47,727 nt of DNA from Paracoccus marcusii (GTDB lineage Bacteria; Pseudomonadota; Alphaproteobacteria; Rhodobacterales; Rhodobacteraceae), in assembly GCF_006151785.1 (NCBI RefSeq), contig NZ_VDDD01000010.1:1-47727 (forward strand), read 5' to 3'. This document shows positions 26,490-35,267 of the stretch, piece by piece. The notes under the pieces are model-generated. The model worked only from the letters and a program-made list of their open reading frames with translations, was not told the DNA's origin and ran no database searches. Position 1 is the first letter of the stretch; every line of letters starts with the position of its first letter. The translations under genes and the position numbers were made by a program.

Positions 26490-27287
26490 TCACAGGGCCG
26501 TAAAGGCCCCGGCATGGACGACGGCGCTGCCCCGGGGCAGACTGCCGTGGATCTGCAGGCCAGGCCCCGCATAGGGGGATGCCAGATCCGCGGGGACGAA
26601 ACCCGATCCGGCATAGATGACGGGATCGCCCAGGACAACGACCGGCCCCGTCGCGGCGCGCAGTGCGGCATCGATCAGCGCCCGACCGATGCCGCGCCGC
26701 TGCATGGCCGGATGGACGGCCAGCGGTGCCAAGGCGAATGCCGGTTCCGCCGCCTGCAGGGATGACAGGGCGACAAGGCCGACCGGCACGCCTTCGACAT
26801 GGGCCACCAGCGCGTGGGACAGATCGCCATCGGCCCGCAGCGCGCGCAGCAGGCGGGCCTCGGCCGGGCCATCGAATGCGCGTACCAGCAGGGTGTCCAG
26901 GGCTGCGTGATCCGACGGGACCTCGGGCCGGATCATGACCTGCGCGGCGTGGCGATGGAAATCGCGGCCCATGTCGCGGCTGCGCAGGCCCCAGGGGCTG
27001 GATGCCGTGCGGGCCTGATGCGCCGCGAACGCGTCCTCATCAGCAAAGACCTCTGACAGAGTCCAGACCATCGGGTCGTCGGATTGCGCGATGTCAAAGC
27101 GCAGGCATCCCGGCTCGGCGCGGCTGGCATCGGCATGATCCTGCAGCAGGTCCAGCGCGGTCAGCATTTGTGCCGTGTCGTGACAGATCAGGCGTCCGTG
27201 CAGGGCGACGGGGGCAGGCGACAGGGGCACCGGCGTGCCCGAAGGGTCCAGGGCGGGGGTATGGGCATGGCCGCAGGCGCAATCCAT
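26490..27287 (-). CDS. Two-domain ABM-GNAT fusion with Cys/His-rich head
   Basis: This 265-residue fusion has three parts. The head MDCACGHAHTPALDP holds two Cys and two His in nine residues and may bind metal. Residues about 28-112 are an ABM-type domain (VALHGRLICHDTAQMLTALD, then GCLRFDIAQSDDPMVWTLSE and FADEDAFAAHQA). Residues about 116-265 are a GNAT acetyltransferase of the YhbS type: the acetyl-CoA loop is VHPAMQRRGIGRAL (191-204), followed by VVVLGDPVIYAGSGF. An AAAGGA site precedes the start at 27287. It sits between the FeS cryptochrome gene (62 bases) and pepF (70 bases). The substrate of either domain is unknown. Confidence 0.85.
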   Translation of the reverse strand: MDCACGHAHTPALDPSGTPVPLSPAPVALHGRLICHDTAQMLTALDLLQDHADASRAEPGCLRFDIAQSDDPMVWTLSEVFADEDAFAAHQARTASSPWGLRSRDMGRDFHRHAAQVMIRPEVPSDHAALDTLLVRAFDGPAEARLLRALRADGDLSHALVAHVEGVPVGLVALSSLQAAEPAFALAPLAVHPAMQRRGIGRALIDAALRAATGPVVVLGDPVIYAGSGFVPADLASPYAGPGLQIHGSLPRGSAVVHAGAFTAL

Positions 27288-27349
27288 CGGCAGGTCCTTT
27301 CGCTGATCGGCGGGCAGCGTGGCGGCACGGCAGCTCCGCGTCAAGCGGC

Positions 27350-28870
27350 TCAGACCGGATCGCCCGCATCCAGGCGGTCCAGGAAGGCGGCCGCGTCGCT
27401 GCGGATCTGGCGGCGCTTGTCGGCGTCCATCCGGTCCCAGGTCGCATAAGCGCGCCCGATGCGGGGGTTCGACTGGAACCGGTCGCGATGACGCACCATG
27501 AAATCCCAATAGAGCACGTTGAACGGGCATGCGCCGTGCCCGGTCTTCTGCGTCACCTTGTAGGCGCATCCGCCGCAATAATCCGACATTTTGGCGATGT
27601 AGTTGCCAGAACTGACATAGGGCTTCGACCCGACCACGCCGCCATCCGCGAACTGGCTCATCCCGATAACGTTGGGTGCCTCGACCCATTCATAGGCATC
27701 GACATAGACGGCCAGATACCATTCATGGACCTGCGCCGGATCGATCCCCGCCAGCAGGGCGAAGTTGCCCGTCACCATCAGCCGCTGGATATGATGCGCA
27801 TAGGCGTGATCGCGCGTCTGTCCCACCGCCTGCGCCATGCAGTTCATCCGCGTGGGCGCACCCCAATAGACCGGTGGCAGGTCGCGGTCATGCCCCAGCA
27901 CGTTGCGCGCGGTATAGTCCGGCCCTTCCAGAAAATAGATGCCGCGCATGTATTCGCGCCAGCCGATGATCTGGCGGATGAAGCCTTCGGCCGAATTCAG
28001 GCGGACCTTGCCCGCGGCATGGGCGTCGGCGGCGGCCCGGCTTACCTCCATCGGGGACAGTAGGCCCGCGTTGATATAGGGCGACAGGATCGAATGATGC
28101 AGGAACGGATCGTCCTGCAACATCGCGTCCTGATAGGGGCCGAACTCGTCCAGCGAATGCTCGATGAAATGCGCCAGTACCTGCAGCGCGCCGGCCCGGT
28201 CGGTGGCATAGCCAAAGGGCCGCAGACGGCCGAAATTGTCGGGAAACCGCGCCTCGACCAGATCTAGAACCTGGACGGTCACCGTGTCCGGTGCGAACCG
28301 GGGCGGGAGGATGCGCAGCAGGTCGGCCTGGGCGGGCTTGCGGTTGTCGTGGTCGAAGTTCCACTTGCCGCCCATCGGCTGGTCACCCTCCATCAGCAAC
28401 CCGGTCTTGCGACGCATCTCGCGATAGAACCACTCCATCCGCAATTCCTTGCGGCCGTCGGCCCAGGCTTCGAATTCGGGCTGGCTGCAGATGAAGCGGT
28501 CGTCGGGCAGTTGCGTGACGGGCACGGGCAGGTCGTCCAGCGCGGCGATCAGGCGCCATTCCCCGGACCGCGTGGCGATCACGCGCTCGGCGCCATGTGC
28601 CGCGGCATGGCGCAGCAGCTCTCCGGGAATGGACTGGGTGTTGTGGGGATCGTCCAGCGTCGCGTAGGCGACACGGTGGCCTGCCTCGCGCAGACGGTCC
28701 GCGAACTTGCGCATCGCGGCGAACAGGAAGGCGATCTTCTGCGGGTGGTGGGGGACATAGCTGGCCTCGGACATCACCTCGGCCATGACGATCAGATCGT
28801 CGGGGCGTGCCTCGCGCAGCGCTGACAGGTCAGGCGACAGCTGGTCGCCCAGCACCAGGATCAGACGCAT
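27350..28870 (-). CDS. FeS-containing cryptochrome/photolyase (CryB/PhrB family)
   Basis: This flavoprotein of the FeS-BCP group is 506 residues long from 28870 (MRLILVLGDQLSP). PhrB of Agrobacterium repairs (6-4) photoproducts; CryB of Rhodobacter also affects light and singlet-oxygen gene control. The four Cys for the [4Fe-4S] cluster are present: C344 (RMNCMAQ), C432 and C435 (DYCGGCAY) and C448 (GACPFN). The N-terminal alpha/beta antenna domain covers about 1-130 and the helical FAD domain about 200-500. It follows guaA by 75 bases on the same strand. Whether it repairs DNA or signals cannot be read from sequence. Confidence 0.95.
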   Translation of the reverse strand: MRLILVLGDQLSPDLSALREARPDDLIVMAEVMSEASYVPHHPQKIAFLFAAMRKFADRLREAGHRVAYATLDDPHNTQSIPGELLRHAAAHGAERVIATRSGEWRLIAALDDLPVPVTQLPDDRFICSQPEFEAWADGRKELRMEWFYREMRRKTGLLMEGDQPMGGKWNFDHDNRKPAQADLLRILPPRFAPDTVTVQVLDLVEARFPDNFGRLRPFGYATDRAGALQVLAHFIEHSLDEFGPYQDAMLQDDPFLHHSILSPYINAGLLSPMEVSRAAADAHAAGKVRLNSAEGFIRQIIGWREYMRGIYFLEGPDYTARNVLGHDRDLPPVYWGAPTRMNCMAQAVGQTRDHAYAHHIQRLMVTGNFALLAGIDPAQVHEWYLAVYVDAYEWVEAPNVIGMSQFADGGVVGSKPYVSSGNYIAKMSDYCGGCAYKVTQKTGHGACPFNVLYWDFMVRHRDRFQSNPRIGRAYATWDRMDADKRRQIRSDAAAFLDRLDAGDPV

Positions 28871-28893
28871 TCCACACCCCCAGAATGACAAGG

Positions 28894-28915
28894 ACGCGCA
28901 GGTTGCCCTGCGCGT
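28894..28915 (-). terminator. Hairpin between guaA and the cryptochrome gene
   Basis: ACGCGCAGG (28894-28902) pairs with CCTGCGCGT (28907-28915) around a TTGC loop. It lies 31 bases after the guaA stop. The following minus-strand bases (CCTTGTCATT) are only weakly T-rich, so it may be a weak guaA terminator or a leader hairpin of the cryptochrome gene. Confidence 0.4.
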
Positions 28916-28945
28916 TCCCGACATGTCATGCGACGCGGTGCCGCG

Positions 28946-30505
28946 TCATTCCCACTCGATCGTGCCCGGCGGCTTGGACGTGATGTCATAGGTGCAACGG
29001 TTGATGCCCTTGACCTCGTTGATGATCCGCGTCGCGGTCTCGCCCAGGAAATCGTGGGTGAAGGGATAATAGTCCGCCGTCATCCCGTCGACCGACGTCA
29101 CGGCCCGCAGCGCGCAGGCGAAATCATAGGTCCGCCCGTCGCCCATGACGCCCACCGTGCGCACGGGCAGGATCGCCACGAAGGCCTGCCAGATCTCGTC
29201 GTACAGACCGTGCTTGCGGATCTGGTCGATGAAGACCGCGTCGGCCTTGCGCAGGATCTCCAGCTTTTCGCGGGTGATCTCTCCGGGGCACCGAATTGCA
29301 AGGCCAGGGCCGGGGAAGGGGTGGCGGCCGATGAAGCTCTCGGGCAGGCCCAGTTCGCGGCCCAGCTCGCGGACTTCGTCCTTGAACAGTTCGCGCAGGG
29401 GTTCCACCAGCTTCAGGCCCATCTTCTCGGGCAGGCCGCCGACGTTGTGGTGCGACTTGATCGTGACCGACGGGCCGCCGCTGAAGCTGACGCTCTCGAT
29501 CACGTCCGGGTACAGCGTCCCCTGCGCCAGGAAATCGGCGCCCTCGATCTGGCTGGCGTATTTCTGGAACACGTTGATGAACAGCCGACCGATGGTCTTG
29601 CGCTTGACCTCTGGGTCGCTGACGCCTTCCAGCGATCCCAGGAACAGGTCGGCCTCGTTCGCATGGATCAGCGGGATGTTGTAGTTGTCGCGGAACATCT
29701 TGACGACGTCCTCGCCCTCGTTCAGCCGCAGCAACCCGTGATCGACGAAGACGCAGGTCAGCTGGTCGCCGATCGCCTCGTGGATCAGGACCGCCGCCAC
29801 CGACGAATCCACGCCGCCCGACAGGCCGCAGATGACCTTGCGGTCGCCCACGGTCTCGCGGATCTTGCGGATCGCCTCGTCCTTGTAGCTGGCCATGGTC
29901 CAGTCGCCGGTAAAGCCCGCCAGCCGGACGAAGTTCTCCAGCATGGTGCGGCCGTTCGGCGTGTGATGCACCTCGGGGTGGAACTGGACGGCATAGAAAT
30001 GGCGCCCCTCGTCCGCGATCATCGCCATGGGCGCGTTGGGCGAGGTGCCGATGACCTCGAAGCCCGGCGCAAGGCTGGTGACGCGGTCGCCATGGCTCAT
30101 CCAGACCTCTTCGCGGCCCGTGTCGAACAGGCCGGCAAAGATGCCGTCGGACTTGTGGCCCGGCGCGGGCGCGATGAAGGCGCGGCCGTATTCGGCGTGG
30201 TGCCCGGCCTCGACCCGGCCGCCCAGCTGCTCCATCATGACCTGCTGGCCATAGCAGATGCCAAAGACGGGCACGCCCATGTCGAACACGGCCTGGGGCG
30301 CGCGCGGGCTGCCGTCGGTCGTGACGCTGGCGGGGCCGCCCGACAGGATGATCGCCTGCGGCGCCATCTGGCGCAGCGTGTCGTCGGTCACCGTGTTGAA
30401 CGGGTGGATTTCGCAATAGACGTTCAGTTCACGCAGGCGACGCGCGATCAGCTGCGTCACCTGGCTGCCGAAGTCGATGATCAGAAGGCGCTGGTGCTGG
30501 GTCAT
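28946..30505 (-). CDS. guaA: GMP synthase (glutamine-hydrolysing)
   Basis: GuaA converts XMP to GMP using ATP and ammonia from glutamine. The 519-residue protein has the class I amidotransferase domain first ([17 protein letters not shown]; nucleophile in [10 protein letters not shown]; later His/Glu in FHPEVHHT), then the ATP-pyrophosphatase loop [12 protein letters not shown], and the dimerisation domain ending with [11 protein letters not shown]. All parts are intact. Its start is 123 bases from the divergent CAP-domain lipoprotein. Confidence 0.98.
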   Translation of the reverse strand: MTQHQRLLIIDFGSQVTQLIARRLRELNVYCEIHPFNTVTDDTLRQMAPQAIILSGGPASVTTDGSPRAPQAVFDMGVPVFGICYGQQVMMEQLGGRVEAGHHAEYGRAFIAPAPGHKSDGIFAGLFDTGREEVWMSHGDRVTSLAPGFEVIGTSPNAPMAMIADEGRHFYAVQFHPEVHHTPNGRTMLENFVRLAGFTGDWTMASYKDEAIRKIRETVGDRKVICGLSGGVDSSVAAVLIHEAIGDQLTCVFVDHGLLRLNEGEDVVKMFRDNYNIPLIHANEADLFLGSLEGVSDPEVKRKTIGRLFINVFQKYASQIEGADFLAQGTLYPDVIESVSFSGGPSVTIKSHHNVGGLPEKMGLKLVEPLRELFKDEVRELGRELGLPESFIGRHPFPGPGLAIRCPGEITREKLEILRKADAVFIDQIRKHGLYDEIWQAFVAILPVRTVGVMGDGRTYDFACALRAVTSVDGMTADYYPFTHDFLGETATRIINEVKGINRCTYDITSKPPGTIEWE

Positions 30506-30628
30506 GGGTGCGCTTTAAGCGCGGTTTCAGCACCTTGCAAGCATTTCGGCGCCGGGGCGGGCGGGAACCGACGAAACCCGCGCGCGTTCGGGGTCAATCA
30601 CCCCGATCCGTGCAAAAGGTATGTCCCG

Positions 30629-31141
30629 ATGAAGCGCTTGTCCCTTGCCGCCACCTGCGTTCTGGCCCTGTCTGCCTGCCAGATGCCGATTCCCGGCCTG
30701 ACGGCCCCGCAGGCCCCCGCCGATCAGGCGCTGGCCACAGAATGCCGCGGAGAGGTCGACGCGGGGCTGCGCCTGTCCGCCGCCGTCAACGCCGCCCGCG
30801 CGGCCGAGGGCAAGAACGCACTGGCCAGCAGTGCGGAACTGGACCGCATCGCGCTGGCCCATGCCTGCGACATGGCGCGAATGGGCCGCGCTGACGTGGC
30901 CGGGTCGAACGGGTCGAACGTCGTCGACCGCGCGCGGTCCGTGGGCTATCCGACCTGCGGCGTGGTCCAGCTGGTCGGCGCCGGCGGCACGCCCGAAGGA
31001 ACGGTCAACGCGTGGCTTGTCCCCGGCCCGCAGCGGGAACAGGTCCTGGGACAGCTCAGCTATCAAATCGGCAGCGGAGTCGTGCGCGGCGCGGACGGGC
31101 GGCTGTGGCACAGCACGGTCCTGGGCAACAACTGCCGCTGA
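30629..31141 (+). CDS. CAP-domain (SCP-like) lipoprotein
   Basis: This 170-residue protein has a lipoprotein signal (MKRLSLAATCVLALSAC; lipobox LSAC, Cys17). The mature protein has a CAP/SCP-like fold: LSAAVNAARAAEGKNALAS, then LDRIALAHACDMARMG helix with the usual His, and a late LWHSTVLGNNC strand. Bacterial CAP proteins are envelope proteins of mostly unknown activity. Cys pairs (HAC, PTC, NNC and others) suggest disulfides in the periplasm. The start at 30629 follows an AAAGG site. A strong terminator follows 8 bases after the stop. Confidence 0.82.
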   Translation: MKRLSLAATCVLALSACQMPIPGLTAPQAPADQALATECRGEVDAGLRLSAAVNAARAAEGKNALASSAELDRIALAHACDMARMGRADVAGSNGSNVVDRARSVGYPTCGVVQLVGAGGTPEGTVNAWLVPGPQREQVLGQLSYQIGSGVVRGADGRLWHSTVLGNNCR

Positions 31142-31149
31142 ACGAACAA

Positions 31150-31177
31150 GGGGCGCGGTGTGATCCGCGCCCCTTTT
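31150..31177 (+). terminator. Intrinsic terminator between CAP gene and livM
   Basis: A perfect 9-pair stem, GGGGCGCGG (31150-31158) with CCGCGCCCC (31165-31173), has a TGTGAT loop and is followed by TTTT (31174-31177). The convergent livM gene stops 12 bases on; in that direction the tail is CTTGTT, so it may serve both genes. Confidence 0.9.
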
Positions 31178-31188
31178 CCATGTCGCCC

Positions 31189-32523
31189 TTATTTTTCGGG
31201 CAGCAGGCCCCGTGGCGCAAAACGCAGCACCAGCAGCAGCACCGCCCCCATCGCGATGAAGCGCATGTGCGGCGCGCTGTCCAGCAGGTGCGCCTTGACC
31301 GGCCCGTCGGCCATCGGCCCGGTCAGCATGGCGATCAGGGCAGGGCCCCAGACCTCGGCCTTGATCCACAGGAACCAGATGGTGACGGCCCCCAGCACCG
31401 CACCCCAGTTGTTGCCAGACCCGCCGACGATCACCATGACCCAGATCAGGAAGGTATAGCGCAGCGGGTTGTAGCTGGTCGGCGCCAGGAGTCCGTCCAG
31501 AGTGACCATCATCGCGCCCGCGACCCCGATGACCGCCGACCCCAGGATGAACACCTGCAGGTGGCGGCGGGTCACGTCCTTGCCCATCGCCTCGGCTGCG
31601 GTCTCGTTGTCGCGGATCGCGCGCATCATGCGGCCCCAAGGTGATTTCAGCGCCAGTTCCGCCAACAGGATGATGACCAGCAGCACGACCAGGAATAGCG
31701 ACATGTAGGACAGCTTGACCCAGATGCCCGACGCCTCGGCCACGGGGAAGCTCCAGCTGGCGGCAAAGTCGATGAAATCAGGGTTGCGCTGCAGGGCCAC
31801 CTCCTGCGCGACGGGGCGCGGGATCGAGGTGATGTTCTTGACCCCGCGGGCCAGCCAGTCCTCGTTCTTCATCACGGCCACGATGATCTCGCCGATGCCA
31901 AGCGTGGCGATGGCTAGGTAATCGGACCGCAGGCCCAGGGCGACCTTGCCGATGGCCCAGGCCGCGGCGGCCGCGAACAGGCCGCCCACCACCCAGGACA
32001 GCAGCACCGGCAGGCCAAGGCCGCCGATATTGCCGTTGCGGGCCGGGTTGTTCGCCTCGATCGCGATGACCGCGGGATCGAACAGCCAGCGATAGGCGAC
32101 AAAGCCGCCGATCAGCACGACCGCGGTCAGGATGCCGCTGCGGGTGCGCGTCCAGGCCAGCTTGGCCATGGCCAGCGTCCCTACGCCCACGGCCAGCGCC
32201 AGCATCAGCCGCGTGCCACCCGCGGCCCATGCTCCTTCGACCGGGGGCAGCGACACCAGGACGGGGGCCAGCGCGCCCATCGCCAGAAAGCCCACCACGC
32301 CCACGTTGAACAGGCCCGCATAGCCCCACTGCATGTTGACGCCCAGGGCGGTGATCGCGGACAGCAGCCCCATGTTCAGAATCGCCAGCGACGTGTTCCA
32401 GCTGCCCGAGAACATGCTGTTCCGGACCGTGCCCTCCAGCACGAACAGGATGGCCAGCACCCCGAACAGGATCGGCGCGCGCCAGGGGCTGGCGGATGTC
32501 GCGGCTTGACGGTTGGTTGCCAT
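31189..32523 (-). CDS. livM: Branched-chain amino acid ABC transporter permease LivM
   Basis: This is the second inner-membrane permease of a LivKHMGF-type importer, 444 residues with about ten to eleven helices. The C-terminal two-thirds contains the LivM core (LGLRSDYLAIATLGIGEIIVAVM; the cytoplasmic coupling segment GRMMRAIRDNETAAEAMGKD). The N-terminal part is longer than in compact LivM proteins, with an extra hydrophobic block around 75-150. It is the last gene of livK-G-F-H-M and ends at a shared terminator. Substrates could also be amides or urea in this family. Confidence 0.93.
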   Translation of the reverse strand: MATNRQAATSASPWRAPILFGVLAILFVLEGTVRNSMFSGSWNTSLAILNMGLLSAITALGVNMQWGYAGLFNVGVVGFLAMGALAPVLVSLPPVEGAWAAGGTRLMLALAVGVGTLAMAKLAWTRTRSGILTAVVLIGGFVAYRWLFDPAVIAIEANNPARNGNIGGLGLPVLLSWVVGGLFAAAAAWAIGKVALGLRSDYLAIATLGIGEIIVAVMKNEDWLARGVKNITSIPRPVAQEVALQRNPDFIDFAASWSFPVAEASGIWVKLSYMSLFLVVLLVIILLAELALKSPWGRMMRAIRDNETAAEAMGKDVTRRHLQVFILGSAVIGVAGAMMVTLDGLLAPTSYNPLRYTFLIWVMVIVGGSGNNWGAVLGAVTIWFLWIKAEVWGPALIAMLTGPMADGPVKAHLLDSAPHMRFIAMGAVLLLVLRFAPRGLLPEK

Positions 32524-32535
32524 GATCTCTCCCCC

Positions 32536-33543
32536 TCAGACCGATTTGCCGCGGAACAGGCCGGTGGGCCTGAACAGCAGGACGACGATCAGGATCACGA
32601 AGCTGACCGCGAATTTGTATTCCGTGCCCAGAAGCTGCATCAGCCCGCCGGGTTCGTACCAAGGCGCCAGATAGCCCACGACCTTGACCCACGGATAGGT
32701 CACCGCCACCTCGGAGAACGCGACCAGGAACCCGCCCGCGATGGCGCCAAGCGGATTGCCCAGGCCCCCGACAATCGCCGCGGCAAAGATCGGCAGCAGG
32801 ATCTGAAAATAGTTGAAGGCCTTGAATGACTTGTCCAACCCGTAAAGCGTGCCCGCGATGGTCGCCAGCGCGGCCGCGATGATCCAGGTCAGGCGCACGA
32901 CGCGTTCCGGGTCAATGCCCGACAGCAGGGCCAGATCCTCGTTGTCGGAATAGGCGCGCATGGCCTTGCCCGACTTCGTGCGGTTCAGGAACCAGAACAG
33001 CGCGATCATCACGATCAGCGCCACCCCCACGGTCAGTGCCTGGGTCGAGCGCAGCGCCAGGCCTTCCTCCAGCCCGGTCATCTCGCGGAAATCGCGGACC
33101 GCGATCAGGAAGCGCGCGCCGTCGTCAAAGCGGATCTCGTCCACGCCGATCAGGATGCGGGTCAGGCCGTTCATCACGAACATCACGCCGACCGATGCCA
33201 TCACCAGGATGATCGGCGCGGCCTTCTGCCGGCGATAGAATTTATAGACTGCGCGGTCGGTGCCCAGCACCAGCAGCGCCGTCAGCGCGATGCCAAGAGG
33301 AAGGGCGATCAGCGCCGTGGGAAGCGGGCCCGCGCTGATGCCCAGGGATTGCAGCCCCCAGGTCAGCAGGATCACGATGCCAGTGCCAAAGGCCATGGTG
33401 TCGCCATGCGCGAAGTTCGAAAACCGCAGGATGCCATAGATCAGCGTGACGCCCAAGGCGCCGAGCGCCAGCTGCGCGCCATATGCGGCGGCCGGGATGA
33501 AGACGAAGTTCAGAAAGACCACGAGGGCGTTCAGGATATCCAC
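32536..33543 (-). CDS. livH: Branched-chain amino acid ABC transporter permease LivH
   Basis: This is the first permease subunit, 335 residues with about eight helices. Typical segments are AALGALGVTLIYGILRFSNFAHGD (seen in part near residues 25-50), the coupling segment RTKSGKAMRAYSDNEDLALLSG and the late IVGGLGNPLGAIAGGFLVA. It lies 3 bases from livF and 12 from livM, so the operon is tightly packed. Family knowledge places it in the inner membrane as a LivM partner. Confidence 0.94.
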   Translation of the reverse strand: MDILNALVVFLNFVFIPAAAYGAQLALGALGVTLIYGILRFSNFAHGDTMAFGTGIVILLTWGLQSLGISAGPLPTALIALPLGIALTALLVLGTDRAVYKFYRRQKAAPIILVMASVGVMFVMNGLTRILIGVDEIRFDDGARFLIAVRDFREMTGLEEGLALRSTQALTVGVALIVMIALFWFLNRTKSGKAMRAYSDNEDLALLSGIDPERVVRLTWIIAAALATIAGTLYGLDKSFKAFNYFQILLPIFAAAIVGGLGNPLGAIAGGFLVAFSEVAVTYPWVKVVGYLAPWYEPGGLMQLLGTEYKFAVSFVILIVVLLFRPTGLFRGKSV

Positions 33544-33546
33544 GGC

Positions 33547-34374
33547 TCAGCCCCCCAGGAAGGTGCGACGCACCTCGTCGTTCTGCATCAGGTCGGCCCC
33601 GGTGCCGGTATGGGCGTTCGCGCCCTGCACCAGCACATAGGCCTTGTCGGCGATCATCATCGCCTGGCGTGCGTTCTGTTCGACCATCAGCACGGGCAGC
33701 CCGCCCCGCGCGATGGCGATGATGCGGTCGAACAGCTCGTCCATGACAATGGGGCTGACGCCCGCGGTGGGTTCGTCCAGCATCAGCACCTTGGGTCGGG
33801 TCATCAGCGCGCGACCGACGGCGACCTGCTGGCGTTGCCCGCCCGACAGCTCTCCCGCGGCTTGGCGGCGCTTGGCGGCGACGGCGGGGAACAGGTCATA
33901 GACCTGCTCCATCGTCGCGCGGATATCGTCGCGGCGGATATAGGCGCCCATCTCCAGGTTCTCCTCGACCGTCATGGACGGGAAGATGTTGTTGACCTGC
34001 GGGACGAACCCCATGCCCGCCTTGACCCGGTCCTGGGGGTTCAGCGCGGTGATGTCCTGACCGTTCAACCGCACCGATCCCTGGCGCAGGTTCAACATGC
34101 CGAATATGGCCTTCATGGCCGTGGATTTGCCCGCGCCGTTGGGGCCGACGATCACCGCGATCTGGCCCTGTTCGACGGCGATGGTGCAGTCGTGCAGGAT
34201 GTCGGCGCCTTTGCCGTACCCGCCGGTCATCGCCTCGCCGATCAGGAAGGGATCGCCCGCGCGACCGGCGCCCACCGGTCCGGACCGCCGTGTGCCGTCG
34301 ATCTGGCCCATCCCCTTGATGTTCACCACCGAGGCGTCGCGGTTGCCGCGATTGCCAAAGCCTGCGTCGCTCAT
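33547..34374 (-). CDS. livF: Branched-chain amino acid ABC transporter ATPase LivF
   Basis: This is one of two ATPase subunits, 275 residues. Walker A is VGPNGAGKST, the signature is LSGGQRQQVAVGRAL and Walker B is VLMLDEPTAGVSP. The start at 34374 overlaps the livG stop as ATGA. This start gives about 40 residues (Gly/Arg/Asn-rich, GFGNRGNRD then GTRRSGPVGAGRAGD) before the normal first strand, longer than the usual LivF of about 235 residues. An internal start such as the Met near residue 49 (MTGGYGKGAD) would give the usual length, but the coupling to livG favours the upstream one. Confidence 0.93.
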   Translation of the reverse strand: MSDAGFGNRGNRDASVVNIKGMGQIDGTRRSGPVGAGRAGDPFLIGEAMTGGYGKGADILHDCTIAVEQGQIAVIVGPNGAGKSTAMKAIFGMLNLRQGSVRLNGQDITALNPQDRVKAGMGFVPQVNNIFPSMTVEENLEMGAYIRRDDIRATMEQVYDLFPAVAAKRRQAAGELSGGQRQQVAVGRALMTRPKVLMLDEPTAGVSPIVMDELFDRIIAIARGGLPVLMVEQNARQAMMIADKAYVLVQGANAHTGTGADLMQNDEVRRTFLGG

Positions 34375-35153
34375 GCGCCCACCATGTCCTTGTTCTTCAG
34401 GCCGGTGCCCAGATAGGCCTCGATCACCGCCTCGTTCTTCATGATGTCTTGGGCGCTGCCCTTGGCAAGAACCTTGCCCTCGGCCATCACGATCACCGGG
34501 TCGCACAGCTTGCCGATGAAATCCATGTCATGCTCGATCACGCAGAAGGTATAGCCGCGTTCCTTGTTCAGACGGATGATCGCGTCGGCGATGGTCATCA
34601 GCAGGGTGCGGTTCACGCCCGCGCCGACCTCGTCCAGGAAGACGATCTTGGCGTCGACCATCATTGTGCGGCCCAGCTCCAGCAGCTTCTTCTGGCCGCC
34701 GGACAGGTTGCCGGCCTTCTCATGGGTCAGGTGGCGGATGGTCAGGAAGTCCAGAACCTCATCCGCCTTGCGCTTCAGTTCGGCCTCCTCGCGCTCGATC
34801 CGGCCGCGCTGGAACCAGGTCTTCCAGATCGTCTCTCCGGATTGCGCGCCGGGGACCATCATCAGGTTCTCGCGCACGGTCATCGAGCTGAACTCATGCG
34901 CCAGCTGGAAGGTGCGCAGCAGGCCCTTGTGAAACAGCTCGTGCGGCGGCAGGCCGCTGATGTCCTCGCCGTCCATGAAGACGCGACCCGAGGTCGGGGG
35001 CAGCACACCCGCGATCACGTTGAACAGCGTCGACTTGCCCGCGCCGTTCGGCCCGATCAGCCCGGTGATCGAGCCGGTCTCGATCGTCAGGCTGGCGCCG
35101 TCCACGGCGCGAAAGCCGCCGAAATGTCTGTGAAGATCCTCGACACGGATCAT
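34371..35153 (-). CDS. livG: Branched-chain amino acid ABC transporter ATPase LivG
   Basis: This is the other ATPase subunit, 260 residues. Walker A is IGPNGAGKST, the signature is LSGGQKKLLELGRTMM and Walker B is IVFLDEVGAGVN; here Glu-Val replaces the common Glu-Pro after Walker B, as often in this subfamily. The start at 35153 (MIRVEDLHRHFGG) begins at the first beta strand. It lies 114 bases after livK, behind a terminator-like hairpin, and overlaps livF by 4 bases. Confidence 0.95.
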   Translation of the reverse strand: MIRVEDLHRHFGGFRAVDGASLTIETGSITGLIGPNGAGKSTLFNVIAGVLPPTSGRVFMDGEDISGLPPHELFHKGLLRTFQLAHEFSSMTVRENLMMVPGAQSGETIWKTWFQRGRIEREEAELKRKADEVLDFLTIRHLTHEKAGNLSGGQKKLLELGRTMMVDAKIVFLDEVGAGVNRTLLMTIADAIIRLNKERGYTFCVIEHDMDFIGKLCDPVIVMAEGKVLAKGSAQDIMKNEAVIEAYLGTGLKNKDMVGA

Positions 35154-35216
35154 GCGTCACCTTCCCTGTCTTCACATTCCTGGTGAAGATGTGCCGTCAA
35201 GCGGCTGTTATCTTTG

Positions 35217-35250
35217 CAAAACGGCCCGGCACCAAGATGGTGCCGGGCCG
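35217..35250 (-). terminator. Attenuator-type terminator between livK and livG
   Basis: On the minus strand a 12-pair stem (CGGCCCGGCACC with GGTGCCGGGCCG, 35222-35250) closes a 5-base loop and is followed by GTTTTG (35222-35217). Placed 18 bases after the binding-protein gene and about 60 before livG, it fits partial termination that gives excess binding protein over the membrane subunits. Confidence 0.8.
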
Positions 35251-35267
35251 CCTGTTCCGGTCTGCGA

